A stretch of 64,000 nucleotides of DNA from Allium sativum (Eukaryota > Streptophyta > Magnoliopsida > Asparagales > Amaryllidaceae), in assembly GCA_030737875.1 (NCBI GenBank), contig JASFAX010000020.1, forward strand, positions 30,890,688-30,954,687. The letters run 5' to 3'. The notes beneath the pieces are model-generated. The model saw nothing but the letters and a program-made list of their open reading frames with translations, was not told the DNA's origin and did not search any database. This document shows, in pieces, positions 21,885 to 34,709 of this stretch. The position numbers were made by a program, and so were the translations under genes. How positions within the stretch are numbered: position 1 is the stretch's first letter; every line of letters starts with the position of its first letter.

Positions 21885-23156
21885 GCCTGGTACAAAATCG
21901 GAGGAGGGCCTAAAGTCAAAGCTGGCTATAAAATCTAGGCTTTATCTTTCAACAAACAACAGGATTAGGGTTAGTTTCTTTTGGCTCAACGCGTCTGTCA
22001 CTACGTTGCCTTTGCCCGGAGTGTAGGAGATCTCGAAATCATACGAGGCAAGAAACTCCATCCATCTCTGTTGCCTCAAGTTAAGATCTTTCTACGAGAA
22101 AAGATATTTCAACGATTTATGGTCAGTGTAAAGTTCGAACTTCTCACCTAGGAGATAGTGTCGCCAAGACTTGAGTGCAAAGACGATGGCGGCTAACTCA
22201 AGATCATGGGTCGGGTAGTTCTTTTCATGCACTTTCAACTATCTTCCGCCATAAGATACTACCCTTCCTTCTTGCATTAAGACGGCGCCTAGCCCTGTCC
22301 CACATGCATCTGTATAAACTGTGAACATCTTGCTTCCATCTGGCAATGTTAAGACTGGGGCTGTTGTAAGAGCCCTTTTTAGTCGTTGGAAAGCAAACTC
22401 GCAATCCAAGTCCCATTTGAACACTAGATTCTTCTTGGTCAACTTTGTTCGCGGGGCTGATATCTTTGCAAAGTCTCTGATGAATTTTCGATAGAAGCCT
22501 GCTAGCCCGAGAAAGCTTCGGACCTCTGTTGCATTCTTTGGTGTCTTCCAATCCTGCACCTCTACTACCTTAGCCGGGTCTACTGCTAATCCTTCCTTGG
22601 ATACTATGTGCCCAAGAAATCTTACTTCCTCTCTCCAAAAGCGGCATTTGGAGAATTTGGCTTTTGGCTGATGGACTCGCAGAGTTTCCATGATTGCCCT
22701 TAGGTGCTGAGCATGTTCCTCTTCACTCTTTGAGAAGACAAGGATATCGTCTACGAAGACCACTACGAACTTATTGAAGAAATCTCTGAACACCCTACTC
22801 ATCAAGTCCACGAAGTAAGCAGGTGCGTTTGTCAAGCCGAAAGGCATGACAAGCCATTCAAAGAAGACGTCTGGGGTTCTGAATGTCGTTTTATCGATGC
22901 TATCTTCAGCCACCCTTAGCTGATGAAAACCGGTCGCCAAATCGAGTTGGGAGAAAACAGACGCTCCTACAAGCTGATCAAACAGATCGTCAATTCTGGG
23001 GAGAGGGTGCCTATTCTTTTTCGTTAGCTTGTTGAGCTCCCTATAGTCAACACATAGACGGAGTGAACCATCCGCCTTTGTAGCGAACACCACTGGAGCG
23101 CCCCATTCAGAAATGCTCCTCCTAATGAACCCCTTCTTTAGAAGCTCTTTAATCTA
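21885..23156 (-). pseudogene. pol: Reverse transcriptase and RNase H, element 3 (stops)
   Basis: RT with [19 protein letters not shown] (about 22735-22790) is open from 23093 to 22239. RNase H ([20 protein letters not shown], later [11 protein letters not shown]) carries stops at 22239-22241, 22092-22094 and 21942-21944. A stop at 23154-23156 separates it from protease. Alignment with element 1 shows that most of these replace Gln codons (C to T). Confidence 0.9.
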
Positions 23157-24739
23157 TTTACTGAGCTCCTTTCTTTCCCGTGGAGCCATGTGTCTAACGG
23201 GCAACGCAACGAGCTTTGCATTATCTACAAGATATATGCGGAAGTCTATCTCCCGCTTTGGAGGCAAGCCCTCCACCTCTTCGAAGACATCCGAATATTC
23301 CCGAACCATTCTAACTGATTGCAAAATTTCAACAGAAGCATCTAGAGATTCAAGATAACTAAGCATAACCGCATACGAGGGATAACAAGTAATTTCCAAA
23401 GTGTTACCGAGTTGGGTCAGGAGCCTAACCACCTTTTTTTCACAATCAAGGATGGCCCCATTACTGGATAGCCAATCCATGCCCAAAATCAAACCATATC
23501 CCGAGAAGCCCAAAACAAAGGCACTACATCTAAATTCTACGCTTAGAATAGAAATTTTCAATCCCACACAGATCATAGACAAATGAGTTGGGCCCCCAAT
23601 TGGGTTTGAAACAATTAAGGTGTCCTCTACCATAATAGTTTCTAGGTGCAAAGATTCTACTAAAGCAGACGAGATAAAGGAGTGTGATGAGCCAGAATCA
23701 AATAAAGAGCGAACTGGGTGATCATAAATATAAACTACACTTTCTACAGAAGTATTTATACCTCGTTGTTGCAGAGGTGGCGCCTCTAGCACATGAACCT
23801 GTGCCCCTGAGGTGGATCCAGCCCTCTGCCCCTGTCCGCTTTTATTCGGGCAATCCTTAGCCAGGTGGCCTGTCTCACCGCAAGAAAAGCACCCGCCATT
23901 CATCTTGGCCTTCTTTTTCCGGCAATCTTTCACTAAGTGCCCCACTTTGCCACAGAAATTATGCTTCCTCTTCTCTTTGTTGTCTTTCCCGCCCTTCTTA
24001 AAGTCTGTCTTCTTAGGCTGCAAACCCTCTTTCTTCCCTTGAGAGTTTTCTGCCTTTGTCTCCTTCTTGCCCTTATCCTCTTCGTTCAGCAATGCCATCT
24101 GTACCAATCTTTCATACGTAGCTCCCATGGGTATATGGGTCATGGCCAAACTCTGTATTGGCTCATTCAACCCTTTGACAAAACGGAGAGCCTTCTTGTG
24201 CGGGGTGTTGACTAGGTCCTGTCCGAATCTGGCAAGCTCATCGAACTGATTAACATACTCTTTGACTGTCATATTCCCTTACTTAAGAAATAATAATCTT
24301 TCCAACTGCAAACTCCTTTCAGCGTCTGAGAGAAATTTAGCCTCAAACCTTGCCCTAAAGTCCTCCCATGTTTCCACTGGTCTTTCTGCATTAGTGACTT
24401 CCCACCAGTAGGAAGCCTCACCTTTTAGTAGCCACACTGCCAGTTGTACTTTCTGCCTATCTTCCACCTCAAAGATGACGAATAAGTCCTCGGTTTCCTT
24501 TAGCCAATTCCTAGCTACCACGACGGACTCAGTTCCATGAAAGTCCTTTCCTCCCATAGCTTTAAAATCTTTACATTTCTTACAAAAGTATTTACCCGCG
24601 GAGGAGGTGGAGGAAGAGGTGCTGCTGTAGCTGGATGATTTCCTGCAGCTGGGGGAGGAGGAACGGTAGGACCTGGCAGAGTGGCCCTTGCTTCTAAGAA
24701 TCGTCTAAACCAACCAAGTATTGGTATACCCTCTGGCAA
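23157..24739 (-). pseudogene. gag-pol: gag, zinc knuckles and protease, element 3
   Basis: Gag core (WLLKGEASYWWEV) in 24279-24557, a stop at 24279-24281, then 24272-23157 open with the gag C-terminus, knuckle 1 (HNFCGKVGHLVKDC, first Cys lost), knuckle 2 intact (CFSCGETGHLAKDC) and protease (LFDSGSSHSFIS). The extreme N-terminus (24515-24739) is in another frame. The ATG used by element 1 is missing: the equivalent site at about 24755 reads ATATCC. Confidence 0.9.
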
Positions 24740-24922
24740 GTTAAGTTCTTCGGATATGCTGAAACAAAAAGGATAGATTCAAAACGAAGGATAAAAGATA
24801 GTACCTATGGCTCTGGGGGACTTTGCCTTTTTAAAGTATAATATTTTATCTTTAAAAATGCTTCTTTAAATTTTCCTTTGAAAATAAATTTTCAAAACTT
24901 TTATCTTATCTGGTAAACCTAT
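24740..24922 (-). other. Leader between PBS and gag, element 3
   Basis: AT-rich, noncoding. It ends in TTTGTTTCAG before the former gag start, the same acceptor-like run as in element 1. Confidence 0.75.
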
Positions 24923-24934
24923 GTTCTAATACCA
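24923..24934 (-). other. Primer-binding site, element 3
   Basis: Reads TGGTATTAGAAC on the minus strand, two C-to-T-type changes away from the tRNA-iMet complement. Confidence 0.9.
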
Positions 24935-26061
24935 AGTGAAACACCCCACCTCCGTTAAGGTCACTCTCAAAGGGAATGCCCTAATTTTTGGTGGAGGTTT
25001 ATAAGTATAAGTCACAGATATACAAGACAGATATAAGAACACATATTTTTGAACAGCTGAAAACAACAACATCTTTTATTTCATTAAAATACGTGTTCCC
25101 AAAAACATGCCATACTTGTCTTACAATTCTTCCAAAAACATAACATCTTCATAACTGTCTTGATTACATTATTAAAGAAGCATAAAGAAAACATAAATAA
25201 ACTGCATAAGTCCCATAATTGCTGCCCAAAGCCATAGTCCAAAACGAAAAAGATCCAAGCAATACATTCTTTCTCTTCAAGCTGGATGTGAAAGCTGGTC
25301 AAGCTGCGGTATTCCCTCCCTGTGGACCTTGGGGGGGGAGGAACGAAAGAAAAGAAGACGAAAGAAAAGTAGAGTCAGACATAAAGCCTGAGTAAGTCTA
25401 GGACTATTCAGTTTATGAATAAAGAACTGGGTATGATAAGTATAAACTGGAAATGGGAAAGCACCATAAACTAAGTTAATCGTACCCCATGTTAATCTCT
25501 GTACCCATATAAACTAGTTCCCAACAGGAACCCCATAATCAGGGTGAAGTGATCCATTTCTGATGATCGCCTCCTACTCCCATAGTTACATGTGTCTTAC
25601 GGCCCCCGTTGTTGTAGTTACCTATGCTGGTCCGACCATGGGGTGTATCAAGTCACATGGTGGCGGCCCGACACAATCCTAGAATGCACAGGTATGCTAG
25701 TGGTGCCCAGTGCCTTATTTTTCTGCGCCGGAGTGTGCGCATGCCCGCACCCCATTAGAACCTACACTGCTGCACCACCGCCGTCGATTTGACCTCGTAC
25801 AGTCAGCCCAGTAATCGTGCCCCACCCTGCCTAGTTCAAGGTATCCTGATACACCTTGTAGGGTTACTGCTGAAAAGGGTCCCCCGCTACTAGGTTTTCT
25901 ATTTCTAGACAACATGCTAAGTTGGTTAAGTGTTTTGTAAACCTAACCCCAAATCAGTCTGTATAGTTTAGCATGTTCCATTTTGGTTAAGTATTAATTC
26001 AATTTACTTAATCCTATCAATCCTGACTCAGCCTTAATTGTCTTATTAAAGCCTTGACCTC

Positions 26062-26143
26062 TCACATTAGACAGGTATTGTTGTGGCTGCCTGTTGTCGG
26101 TTGGGTCCGGGCAGTCTTACGCCACAACTCAGTCTAACCTCGG
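26062..26143 (-). ncRNA. Structured LTR hairpin module, 5' LTR of element 3, first
   Basis: TTAGAC 26067-26072 paired with GTCTAA near 26132-26137, and GTTGTGGC with GCCACAAC. Counterpart of 17706-17790; the loop differs by one base. Confidence 0.6.
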
Positions 26144-26167
26144 GTCCTTATTGGGCTCCGTGTTTAA

Positions 26168-26256
26168 CCACCCACATTGGATAGGTATTATTGTGACTAT
26201 TGGATAGCCGGGCGGTTCCGGGCAGGTTTACATCACAACTCAATCCAACCTCGGGT
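26168..26256 (-). ncRNA. Structured LTR hairpin module, 5' LTR of element 3, second
   Basis: TTGGAT 26177-26182 with ATCCAA 26243-26248 and TTGTGA with TCACAA 26233-26238. Counterpart of 17816-17902. Confidence 0.6.
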
Positions 26257-27584
26257 TAAACACATCGTATTTTCTACATTTACATATTTTGTCTCTTTCC
26301 TTTTTATATGTAAATATTTGCGGCCCATTATTCAGATTCATCTTTATTGGTTTAAAATTTATTTATGCCACTTAATTATTTTTCAAGGTTGTTGGCATGC
26401 GTCAAACATGCCAACACATATTTTAACCCAATCGTCGTAACCCCCGTTTTTACACATACGCTACAATATAAAAAATGTTGGGTTTAACATTTAAACCCAA
26501 CTTAGCCATATGAAAAGGGGAGGCTTATAACATGGTGTTTATATATTCTAAGTGACATAAAAGGGGAGTGTGAACGCATGAACTTGCAACATAACGATTT
26601 AATTAACATGAATTAGGCATATGTGAACTTGCATGGTAAAAGCATATAATCATGGCATAAACATACTTAAACATGAATCATTCTATTCATATAATCATAG
26701 CATAAACATAAATAGACATGAATCATGATTTTTAATCTATTCATGTAAACTTGCAATTGGAATGTAAATCGAACTTAATTTATGTGCTACCTATATCACC
26801 ATATGATTTTTATAACAACATAGGCCTAAACATGGTTTCAACTAGGCATAACACCAAACATAGTTTGATCATGTTCATAAAATGCTTACTTTTATTTCTA
26901 ATACAAAATTATGATTTGCCAATTCCAACATAGATTCATATAAACCATAGTACTTAGTCAAGTCCAATTACACACTAAAAGTGATCATAAAAATATGTAC
27001 ATCATACTAGCATAATGGTGAATCATATTCTTGCATGAATCTCAAATAAGATATCATAACATATGGTTGTTAACATGAATCCTATACTTGTATGAATCCC
27101 AAACAAAACACCACAACATATGGTTATTAACATGAATCATATACTTGTATGAACCCCAAATAAAATACCACAACATATGGTTATCAACATAAACCACATA
27201 CTTTCAAATATCCAATCGTATACCATAACATTTCCAAATCGTTTTGAATCAAAGCAACATACAAATATTGATTATTATCGCCACAAATCGATTACAGTTC
27301 TATTTCACATTTTATACAAATCAAACGCAATTATTTATTCACATCGGAATAGCACTCTACTTACAACATATGACGAATCTTCAATTCAGGAATCTGAATT
27401 CTGAATTTGGAGATGTTATCCTTTGTTGTAGGCGTTGCTTTGATTTTAATTGACGTTGCTTTAAGCTTTCAAATTATCTCCTAATTGTCTCTCAATTTCT
27501 GACAGCTATTCCTAGTCTCTCCTCAGCAGCATGACGGTCTCATCTCCAATTTTGTTTGTGTGTATTAGGGTGAGTCTTAGGTCC

Positions 27585-27592
27585 TTTTTATA
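27585..27592 (-). promoter_or_regulatory. LTR TATA box, 5' LTR of element 3
   Basis: TATAAAAA on the minus strand, downstream of the GTCGAC array in LTR sense. The 3' LTR copy is mutated. Confidence 0.65.
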
Positions 27593-28173
27593 GAGTTTTT
27601 GAGTTGATTCGGACTGTCGATGGAGCTTGGTTTAATAATAGCCGTTCGTTCAAAGGAGAGACCAACCAGGAGCTGACACCTAGCCCTAGTGACAAGGCAA
27701 GGCTCAGAAAATCGACCAAACACAGACTAGGCTAGCCAGGGGGGCTGGGTTCGACCTGGCTCAGTGGCCAGGTCGACATGCCAGTCGACACCGTGTCGAC
27801 TTGGCAGTCGACACGGGTGACCCAGGTCGACTGCCCAGTCGACCTAGCTAGCCCCAGGTCGACTGCCAAGTCGACCTGGGTGCCTTGGGCTGGAAAATTC
27901 CCGCCCTGGCCAATTGGGCCCGATTTTGAATTTCAAAGTGGTTTTTCTGAGCTGTTTTGGTCTGTTTGAATTTTAAACTGAATTCTGAAACTTCCGGAGG
28001 CCATATCTTCCTCATACGGAGTCCGTTTTACGCAAACTCGGACTCTATCTCAAGCAGAATTCCGAGACGAACGCAATGGCATATCCCGTTTCCCTTAATT
28101 CTTTGATTTGAAGTTAGTTATAATTTAATTTGTGAATTTCACTGTTATAGAATACACAGGGTGTTACACCTGC

Positions 28174-31019
28174 TGATCTATTGAATCCAGTATATTTATC
28201 AAAACTAGTTTTGATAATCAAAAATATGAAATCATCATGGATCTGGTTTAAATTATAAAATCATAGAAATGGCTATTTAAATCTATCTACCGAAACTAAT
28301 GATCACCTCTGGATGTTAAATTGTTCTTATAAAGTCTGCTAATGGTTGACAAAAATTATAATGTTATTTAGAAAGATTTAAAAATCTTTGAGAATTTTTT
28401 TAATTTTTAACATTGCAGAATGTCTCAAATAGTTATTATCTTATTTGTTTGTCTTGGTATCCTATTGATAAATCAAAACATTTTTGATTGATCAAAATAA
28501 CCACTAAGTAAGGGTGTTTTTTTCATATAATAATTTTACTACTTGATCAAATTTTGGTTATATATATATATATATAGTTTGTTTTAATCTGATTAAAATT
28601 CTGTAAGACGTTGTATTAAAATCAGGAAGTTTCACTTTATTTTGATTTAAGTAAAATGAATCTGTTTTATTTGTTCAAAATTTCATTTGTGCTTAAAACT
28701 CATTCGTAAGTCCAAATTCCATTTTCACCCATATTATAAAGATAATGTACAAGGCAGTTTAAGAATAGTATCTTGTTCCAGCAACTTTGTGAAATACATA
28801 ACTAATGTTTTTTACATGAATACCTAACATATGTTGTTGACCTGCAATGTAAAATTATATTTGGGCTAAAATATAATGTTTATATGTTTATGATGATTAG
28901 ACTTTGATTTCAAAAAAACATGAAACGAGTTTTTCTGTTTATTTCAGCTTTAGATGACCTTTGTATAAGTTTATGTATCAAGATTGAATTTTTTTGACCT
29001 GCAGCATATTTATATGATCATCACCATAAGCATGCTGCCATATATTGATAGTTAAAATATGAATGATAACATGATTTAATATATATATATATCCTTCATT
29101 ATCAAACTAGATGATTTGATCATCTGAGCCTATGAAACCAATTTGCTAATTTTAACTGTACTAATATATGGGCAAACATATTGTTAAATTTCGCATATGT
29201 TTTGGATGTACCCTTGAATAATGGAAGTACCTACATTTGCTATAAAATGTGACACTAAAATGTTAGTTAGTACCTTTACATATAAGATTACTACACATAA
29301 ATATGAATATGTTGGTGCTATATGTTTTTTTCTTCAAACCCCTATAATTCCAAATAATGATGTTGTGCATAATAGATAATTATTTAGTACTTGTTATTAT
29401 CAATAATACCTGTACACCTAATGTTTGACATTAGAATATACAGTTGACACTTATTTGATCTTTATTATGCACTGTTTACTTAGACTTGCAAAAGTATTTC
29501 CATCTTCAGTATAGTCCCATATTGATCAGTTGAAAAATGTGATAATGCAAATATGACTTGGAGCAATATAAATACATATGATATATATATATGTGTGTGT
29601 GTGTGTATATACATATATATTTGGATTTTCAGAAAGCCTCAGTATATGCTTTGACTGTATAATTGTAAACTGGTGATATATGGGCTGGACATATATTATG
29701 TCATTTAGTAAAACTGATAATTATATGTATATAAAGGATTGATACGTTGTTAATTACATAGTGTACAAGACCATTTTCATCCTCGACCTTTGTATTACTT
29801 TTGTGTAGAAGCGTTGTATTAAAGTTTTGCACACATAGAAACAAAACTGATGATCATGACAGTATGATATAATGATATCAAAGACTGCATATGTACATAT
29901 AATATATACAGTTCGTTAACTTGTTGATATATGTATACATTATGGTTTATGATATTGGAAAGGGAACTATGCCATCTAAAATTATTTATTTGTGCAAATC
30001 TGCAAATTTGATAAAATGTTATATAGATATTGTTTTGTGTTTAAATGTGTTATAGCTCATATATATGTGTATATTGATACACATACTTGAAACCAATCTT
30101 TGTTATAAATGTATAATGCATTATAATATGCACTGTTTACATACAATTAAAAGTATAAATTGATATTATCATTTTGCAGGGAATTTGATATTCTACGAGC
30201 TGAAAGTGTTTCGGCTTGTGACAATACAAAAATACCAAAGCTTCCATATAAGATGCACAAACATGGTGAAAAGTTATGCTGCAAATGAAGAAAAATTAAT
30301 AATAATTTTTTGAATGAAGCCCCCTATTTCAGTTTACTTAAAAACGATGAATATGTACATAATATATATTCTAGACTGTAGAAATATGTATGTTAATAAC
30401 GAAGTTTAATAGATTGTCTATTGAACCATGTAATGTCATTGTATTTAAAAGGGAATGACCCTATATTTATTTTTGACGGAAATATTCTTTGTGTAATCAA
30501 TAAGCTATTGACTAATTGCATGAAATTTGTGTATTGTTCCAGCATTTTGTTTTTGAAATAGTAATGAATTTTATTATCATATTTTGCCTAGATTTCTGAA
30601 ATTATAGGTGTTTTATAAATAGGCTTTATATATGTTGATATAATTGTGTTTGGATCATATATGTTATAGTTTTATGAGATGTAGATTCTTAATTTTACAA
30701 CATACTACTGTTGTGTTGTTCTGTCCAATAGTAGTATAAGTGTTTATAAAATTATACAATGAAATAGGCTCCGTATTTATGGGTGGACCTTAAACTAATT
30801 TAGCTTGAATTCTTATAATATCATGATATTATATTGGCTTAGGTTTATATGATAAATGAAGTCAGGTTTAGATAGCAACGTATAAGTTATGTCATATTTT
30901 TAATCACCAAATATTTGAAGTGTTCAAATATTTATAGGCGTCATTCCTATATTATATTTTAATACATTATTCAAATCCATTTAATATTATGAATATAAAA
31001 TAAATATATATTGATAAAC
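28174..31019 (+). other. Copia interior, AT-rich, no gag-pol recognised
   Basis: About 2.85 kb where gag and early pol would be expected, but no Gag or protease motif is seen in any frame. Several pyrimidine-tract/TGCAG acceptor-like sites (28424, 28990, 30178). After the one at 30178 an open stretch of 35 codons ends in a stop at about 30289. TA/TG microsatellite at about 29580-29615. It may be a captured genic segment or simply decayed sequence. Confidence 0.5.
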
Positions 31020-33698
31020 ATAAATGTAATAACCCGGAAAATGTGAACCAGTTTAAAATTTTTAAAGTTAGGTTATTAACAAGAAATTTGAATGATTAAA
31101 ATAGCCTATTTCCATAAAATATAGAATTGTGTATAATATGGCAGTTTGAAATTTTGAATATAAACTTTGTCTGACTTTACCGGGTGGAAAATATAACGGA
31201 TTTTAACGAAACTGAAAATATTTAAATCTGTTTATCAATACCTTTCTAACGAATCTGAAAATCGTTATAAAATATTATAAGCAACATAGGTTGCAAATAA
31301 ACCAATTGGGCTTGAATTGTTTGATATTTGATGGTTGTATGTGTATGACATGAGAATAACACTAAATAACCGAAAGATGGATGTCTAATAACATAACCAT
31401 AAAATAAATCGATTTAAATTCTAATGACGTGAATTATTTGAAAAGGCCGAGCTAACCCTCATTTCAAATAATTTATCGAGCGATTCTAATTGAAAAATGC
31501 AAAGACGATTCAAGACCGACGATCTTCGAATCGGTTGGATGGGCGCTACTGAGGTTCCTAACCGGAGTAGCTACCGGAAGGGGACAGAAGTAGTAGCCGT
31601 CTGAATGTATGGGTTGATTGTACGGATTTGCGAGGAATTGACGCCTCCGGTTTCGTTCAGACCCAGGACGGACTTGTAAATGGACTGTGTGTCTGACATT
31701 GGATTTTGTTCTATACTGATTGATCTCTGTTAAATATATATCTTTTTGGCGGCGGAGAATTTATTCTTTTGCTTAACGCCCTTCTCTGAGACGTACGAGC
31801 TTAGAGGTTATATATCGATGGAAATCAATCGTATGGAGTGGACTGCCTATGTGGCATGCCAAGATGCTGTGATCAAGTGTAACACCCCGCCTCCGCTAGG
31901 GACACTCGCAAAGGAATGCACTAGCTTTAGAGGGGCATTATTGGTAAACATATACAGAAATATCACAAGACAGAACATATAAAATAGCGGAAGTAAAATC
32001 GAACTTTCATAAACATGAATACATAAGGTCTAAAGCCTTTTACATCAGAGTACATCAAAACCTGTCTTGCAATAGTAAAGAAGCATAAAGACTTTTTCAT
32101 AAATTATTCCCCAAATAAAAACAGTAAAGTAGCCATAGCCAGAAAAAGTCCAAGCCATCCATGATGACCTTCAAGCAGAAGAAGTCCGAACTAAACAGCA
32201 GTGTTTCCTCCCTGTAACCTGGGGGGAAACGGAAGAAAAGAGGCGAAACAAAACGGGTCAGTCAAAAAGACTGAGTAAGCCCTATCTACTATTAGTATAA
32301 AAACTAGTAAAGTTAACTGTCATGAGAAACTGAGATGAACATAAGCATGATACAAGATAGGTCAATTAAATCAAAATAACATGATGAACTACTGAACTCA
32401 GATAAACTAGGGTGTCGTGATAAACTACGATGTCAAGATAAAACAAGGTATCACATTGTCAGGTTCCTATCAAGTATAATATCCCAAGATATCTATCGCG
32501 TATAACGTCCCATGGCATCTATCCTGTATATCCGCTCTGCACCTACCGTACTAGTATCCCAACTGTATTACGTGTTATCCGTGAATGACCCTTACTCAAA
32601 AGTCGTGTAATGGTCCATGTCAACCTAATATGACGCATATATAGGTTACTCAACTCATATGTTTCTTTCCATGTATAAGTTCAGTCCTTTGCCGTAGGCT
32701 GTACGGGCTTTCCCATGTAAACGGTTTATCCTTGAAGTTGTTTTGGACTGCAACCCTTGATCTAGTTGTGTTTCCTTACCATGAACTATCGCGCGTCCAC
32801 TTAGGATTTATGCCACCTAGGACCGCTAGGGATTATGCTACCTAATGAACGTTTCCGTGTCTCGGTTTGGGTTTTGGCCACCTAGGACCATTAGGGATTA
32901 CGCCACCCGTCAACCGCGCCCTTGATCCCACGTATGTATCGTGAATCGTTTTCCATGTCTAGATGCACATGTTCCCCAATGTGCCATCCGAGTTCCGTGC
33001 CAGGGCAAATCAAGAAATACGGAACTCGGTCGGGATATCAAGGTCTGTTTTTGTACCCGTGGCTATGGTCCCACGTGACCCCTCCCTCAACTACTGAAAG
33101 GCAATCCAAGAAAAATCATGTATAAGAACCACTCCACGGCCCCACTATAGCCCACTTTCCTACGGGCCAACCTCACCCATGACTCGATAGCAAGCACATG
33201 GTCTGTTGGGGGTTCCCTGCCTTTCCGCACGTACACGATTGACTAAAGATGGAAGGTAGTCGGCGATGTGCTATCCAGGGCAAAAACAAGAATCGTCGAC
33301 TCCACGCTAATCCATCCCAGTCTTTAGGTTGCTCGCATAGCAATTAAGGCATACTCTTGGTCCTTCTAACGCAGACCTTAACCTCTCATGGGCCTAGTAT
33401 AATTACCTGGCAGCCTACAGAGGGATCCCAAGAATATCCTCACGTCCCCCGAAGCTTCCACTTCGGCACCCAGTGCGCTGGAGCTTTTATCCAAGTCAGA
33501 TAACTTGCTCCCCCTCGTATACTAAGCGATGACCTACCGTATCAGGTTACTCATCGTTTTGAGAATTAGTCCTATGTCCATAGCTAAGAATTATTACTTA
33601 GTTACCCTTAACTAAGGTTTACCACTTAGCTTCCTTTCCCGTTATCCTTGATTAACCACGGTTTTCTACCTAGTTCTTCTAGCTAGGGTTTGTCTATT

Positions 33699-34580
33699 GG
33701 GTTAAGTGTTATCATTCAAGTCCATGACTTAACCCGCCCACGAATCACGTCAAAGATTGGCTAAGTATTTAAGTTCAAGACTTAGTCCCACAAGTTGGTT
33801 AAGTGTACCCAGAGGCTCATGACTTAACCCTATCAAATCAAATTGGTCAAGTACTAGCTTACCTTAATCCTATCAGATTATCTTGCTAGATCGATTAAGC
33901 ATAGATTATCTTAATCCCATAAAATTATCGAGTCGGATTGGTTAAGTATAGGTTGGCTTAACCCCATCCTCTAATCGTACTTCAATGGTTAAGTATATTC
34001 TAAAAAGGGCTTGTGACTTAACCTTATCAGGTCCGCGTATTAGATTGGTTAAGTGTAAGTTACTTAACCCCATCAAATCATCATGTATAATTGGTTAAGT
34101 ATAAGTTGCTTAACCCCATTAAATTATCACGTTAAGTTGGTTAAGTATTGGTTACTTAACCTCATTGAATTACCGAGTTTAAATTGGTTAAGTGTTTAAC
34201 TTAACCCCATCGAATTACCGCGTTTAGATTAGTTAAGTGTGGATTACTTAACCCCATCTAATTACCGTGTCGGATTAGTTAGGTGCAAATTACTTAACCC
34301 CATCCCCTAATCATCTTGTATGGTTAAGTGTCATTAAGAAAACTTACTTAACCTTGCCAAATTATCATGTTGGATTGATTAAGTGTTGGTTAACTTAATG
34401 CCCGTCCACTAGTCGTATAAAAATGGTTAAGCGTCATTAGGCAAATCAAATCACTTAACCTACCCAACCTTGTCATGTTTTGTTAAGTATCATTAGCCTA
34501 ACCAATTTACTTAACCCATTTACCCATGTCATATTTGGTTAAGAGTCATTAATCAAATTAACTTAACCCTATCATGTGGC
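33699..34580 (-). repeat. About 18 tandem GGTTAAGT...ACTTAACC hairpin units
   Basis: Units of about 49 nt, each with GGTTAAGT followed after 10-30 nt by ACTTAACCCC. Some units carry paired changes, for example GGCTAAGT with ACTTAGTC (about 33770-33810), GATTAAG with CTTAATC (about 33892-33917) and ATTAAGT with ACTTAAT (about 34377-34400). Confidence 0.8.
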
Positions 34581-34604
34581 ATTAATTACTTAATGCACCC
34601 CAAC

Positions 34605-34690
34605 CTCTCACATTAGACTTTGTTGTGGTTACTAGTTAAGCCGGTCGGTTCCGGGTAGCTTTACACCACAACTTGGTCTAACCTCGGGTT
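34605..34690 (-). ncRNA. Structured LTR hairpin module, element 5, first
   Basis: TTAGAC 34613-34618 with GTCTAA 34676-34681; GTTGTGGT 34622-34629 with ACCACAAC 34665-34672. Loop CCGGTCGGTTCCGGG. Confidence 0.6.
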
Positions 34691-34709
34691 CAAGCACAAC
34701 ATGACCAAC

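Larger units (their letters stand above)
17463..28168 (-). mobile_element. Element 3: Tekay-like Gypsy element, minus strand, full length but broken
   Basis: On the minus strand: 5' LTR 28168-24937, primer site 24934-24923, gag-pol to 20383, PPT, 3' LTR 19814-17463. Target duplication CCTGC at 17458-17462 and 28169-28173. The 3' LTR has lost 906 bp, replaced by 27-33 bp of foreign filler. The two LTRs differ by a few percent, so it is older than element 1. Confidence 0.95.
24937..28168 (-). repeat. 5' LTR of element 3, complete (3232 bp)
   Basis: Minus-strand start TGTAACACCCTGTG at 28168 and end GGGGTGTTTCA at 24937. Contains the GTCGAC array (about 27772-27875), half of the E2F pair (ATTCCCGCC at 27897-27905), TATA (TATAAAAA, minus, 27585-27592) and two hairpin modules. 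It retains the 906-bp segment lost from the other LTR. Confidence 0.95.
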
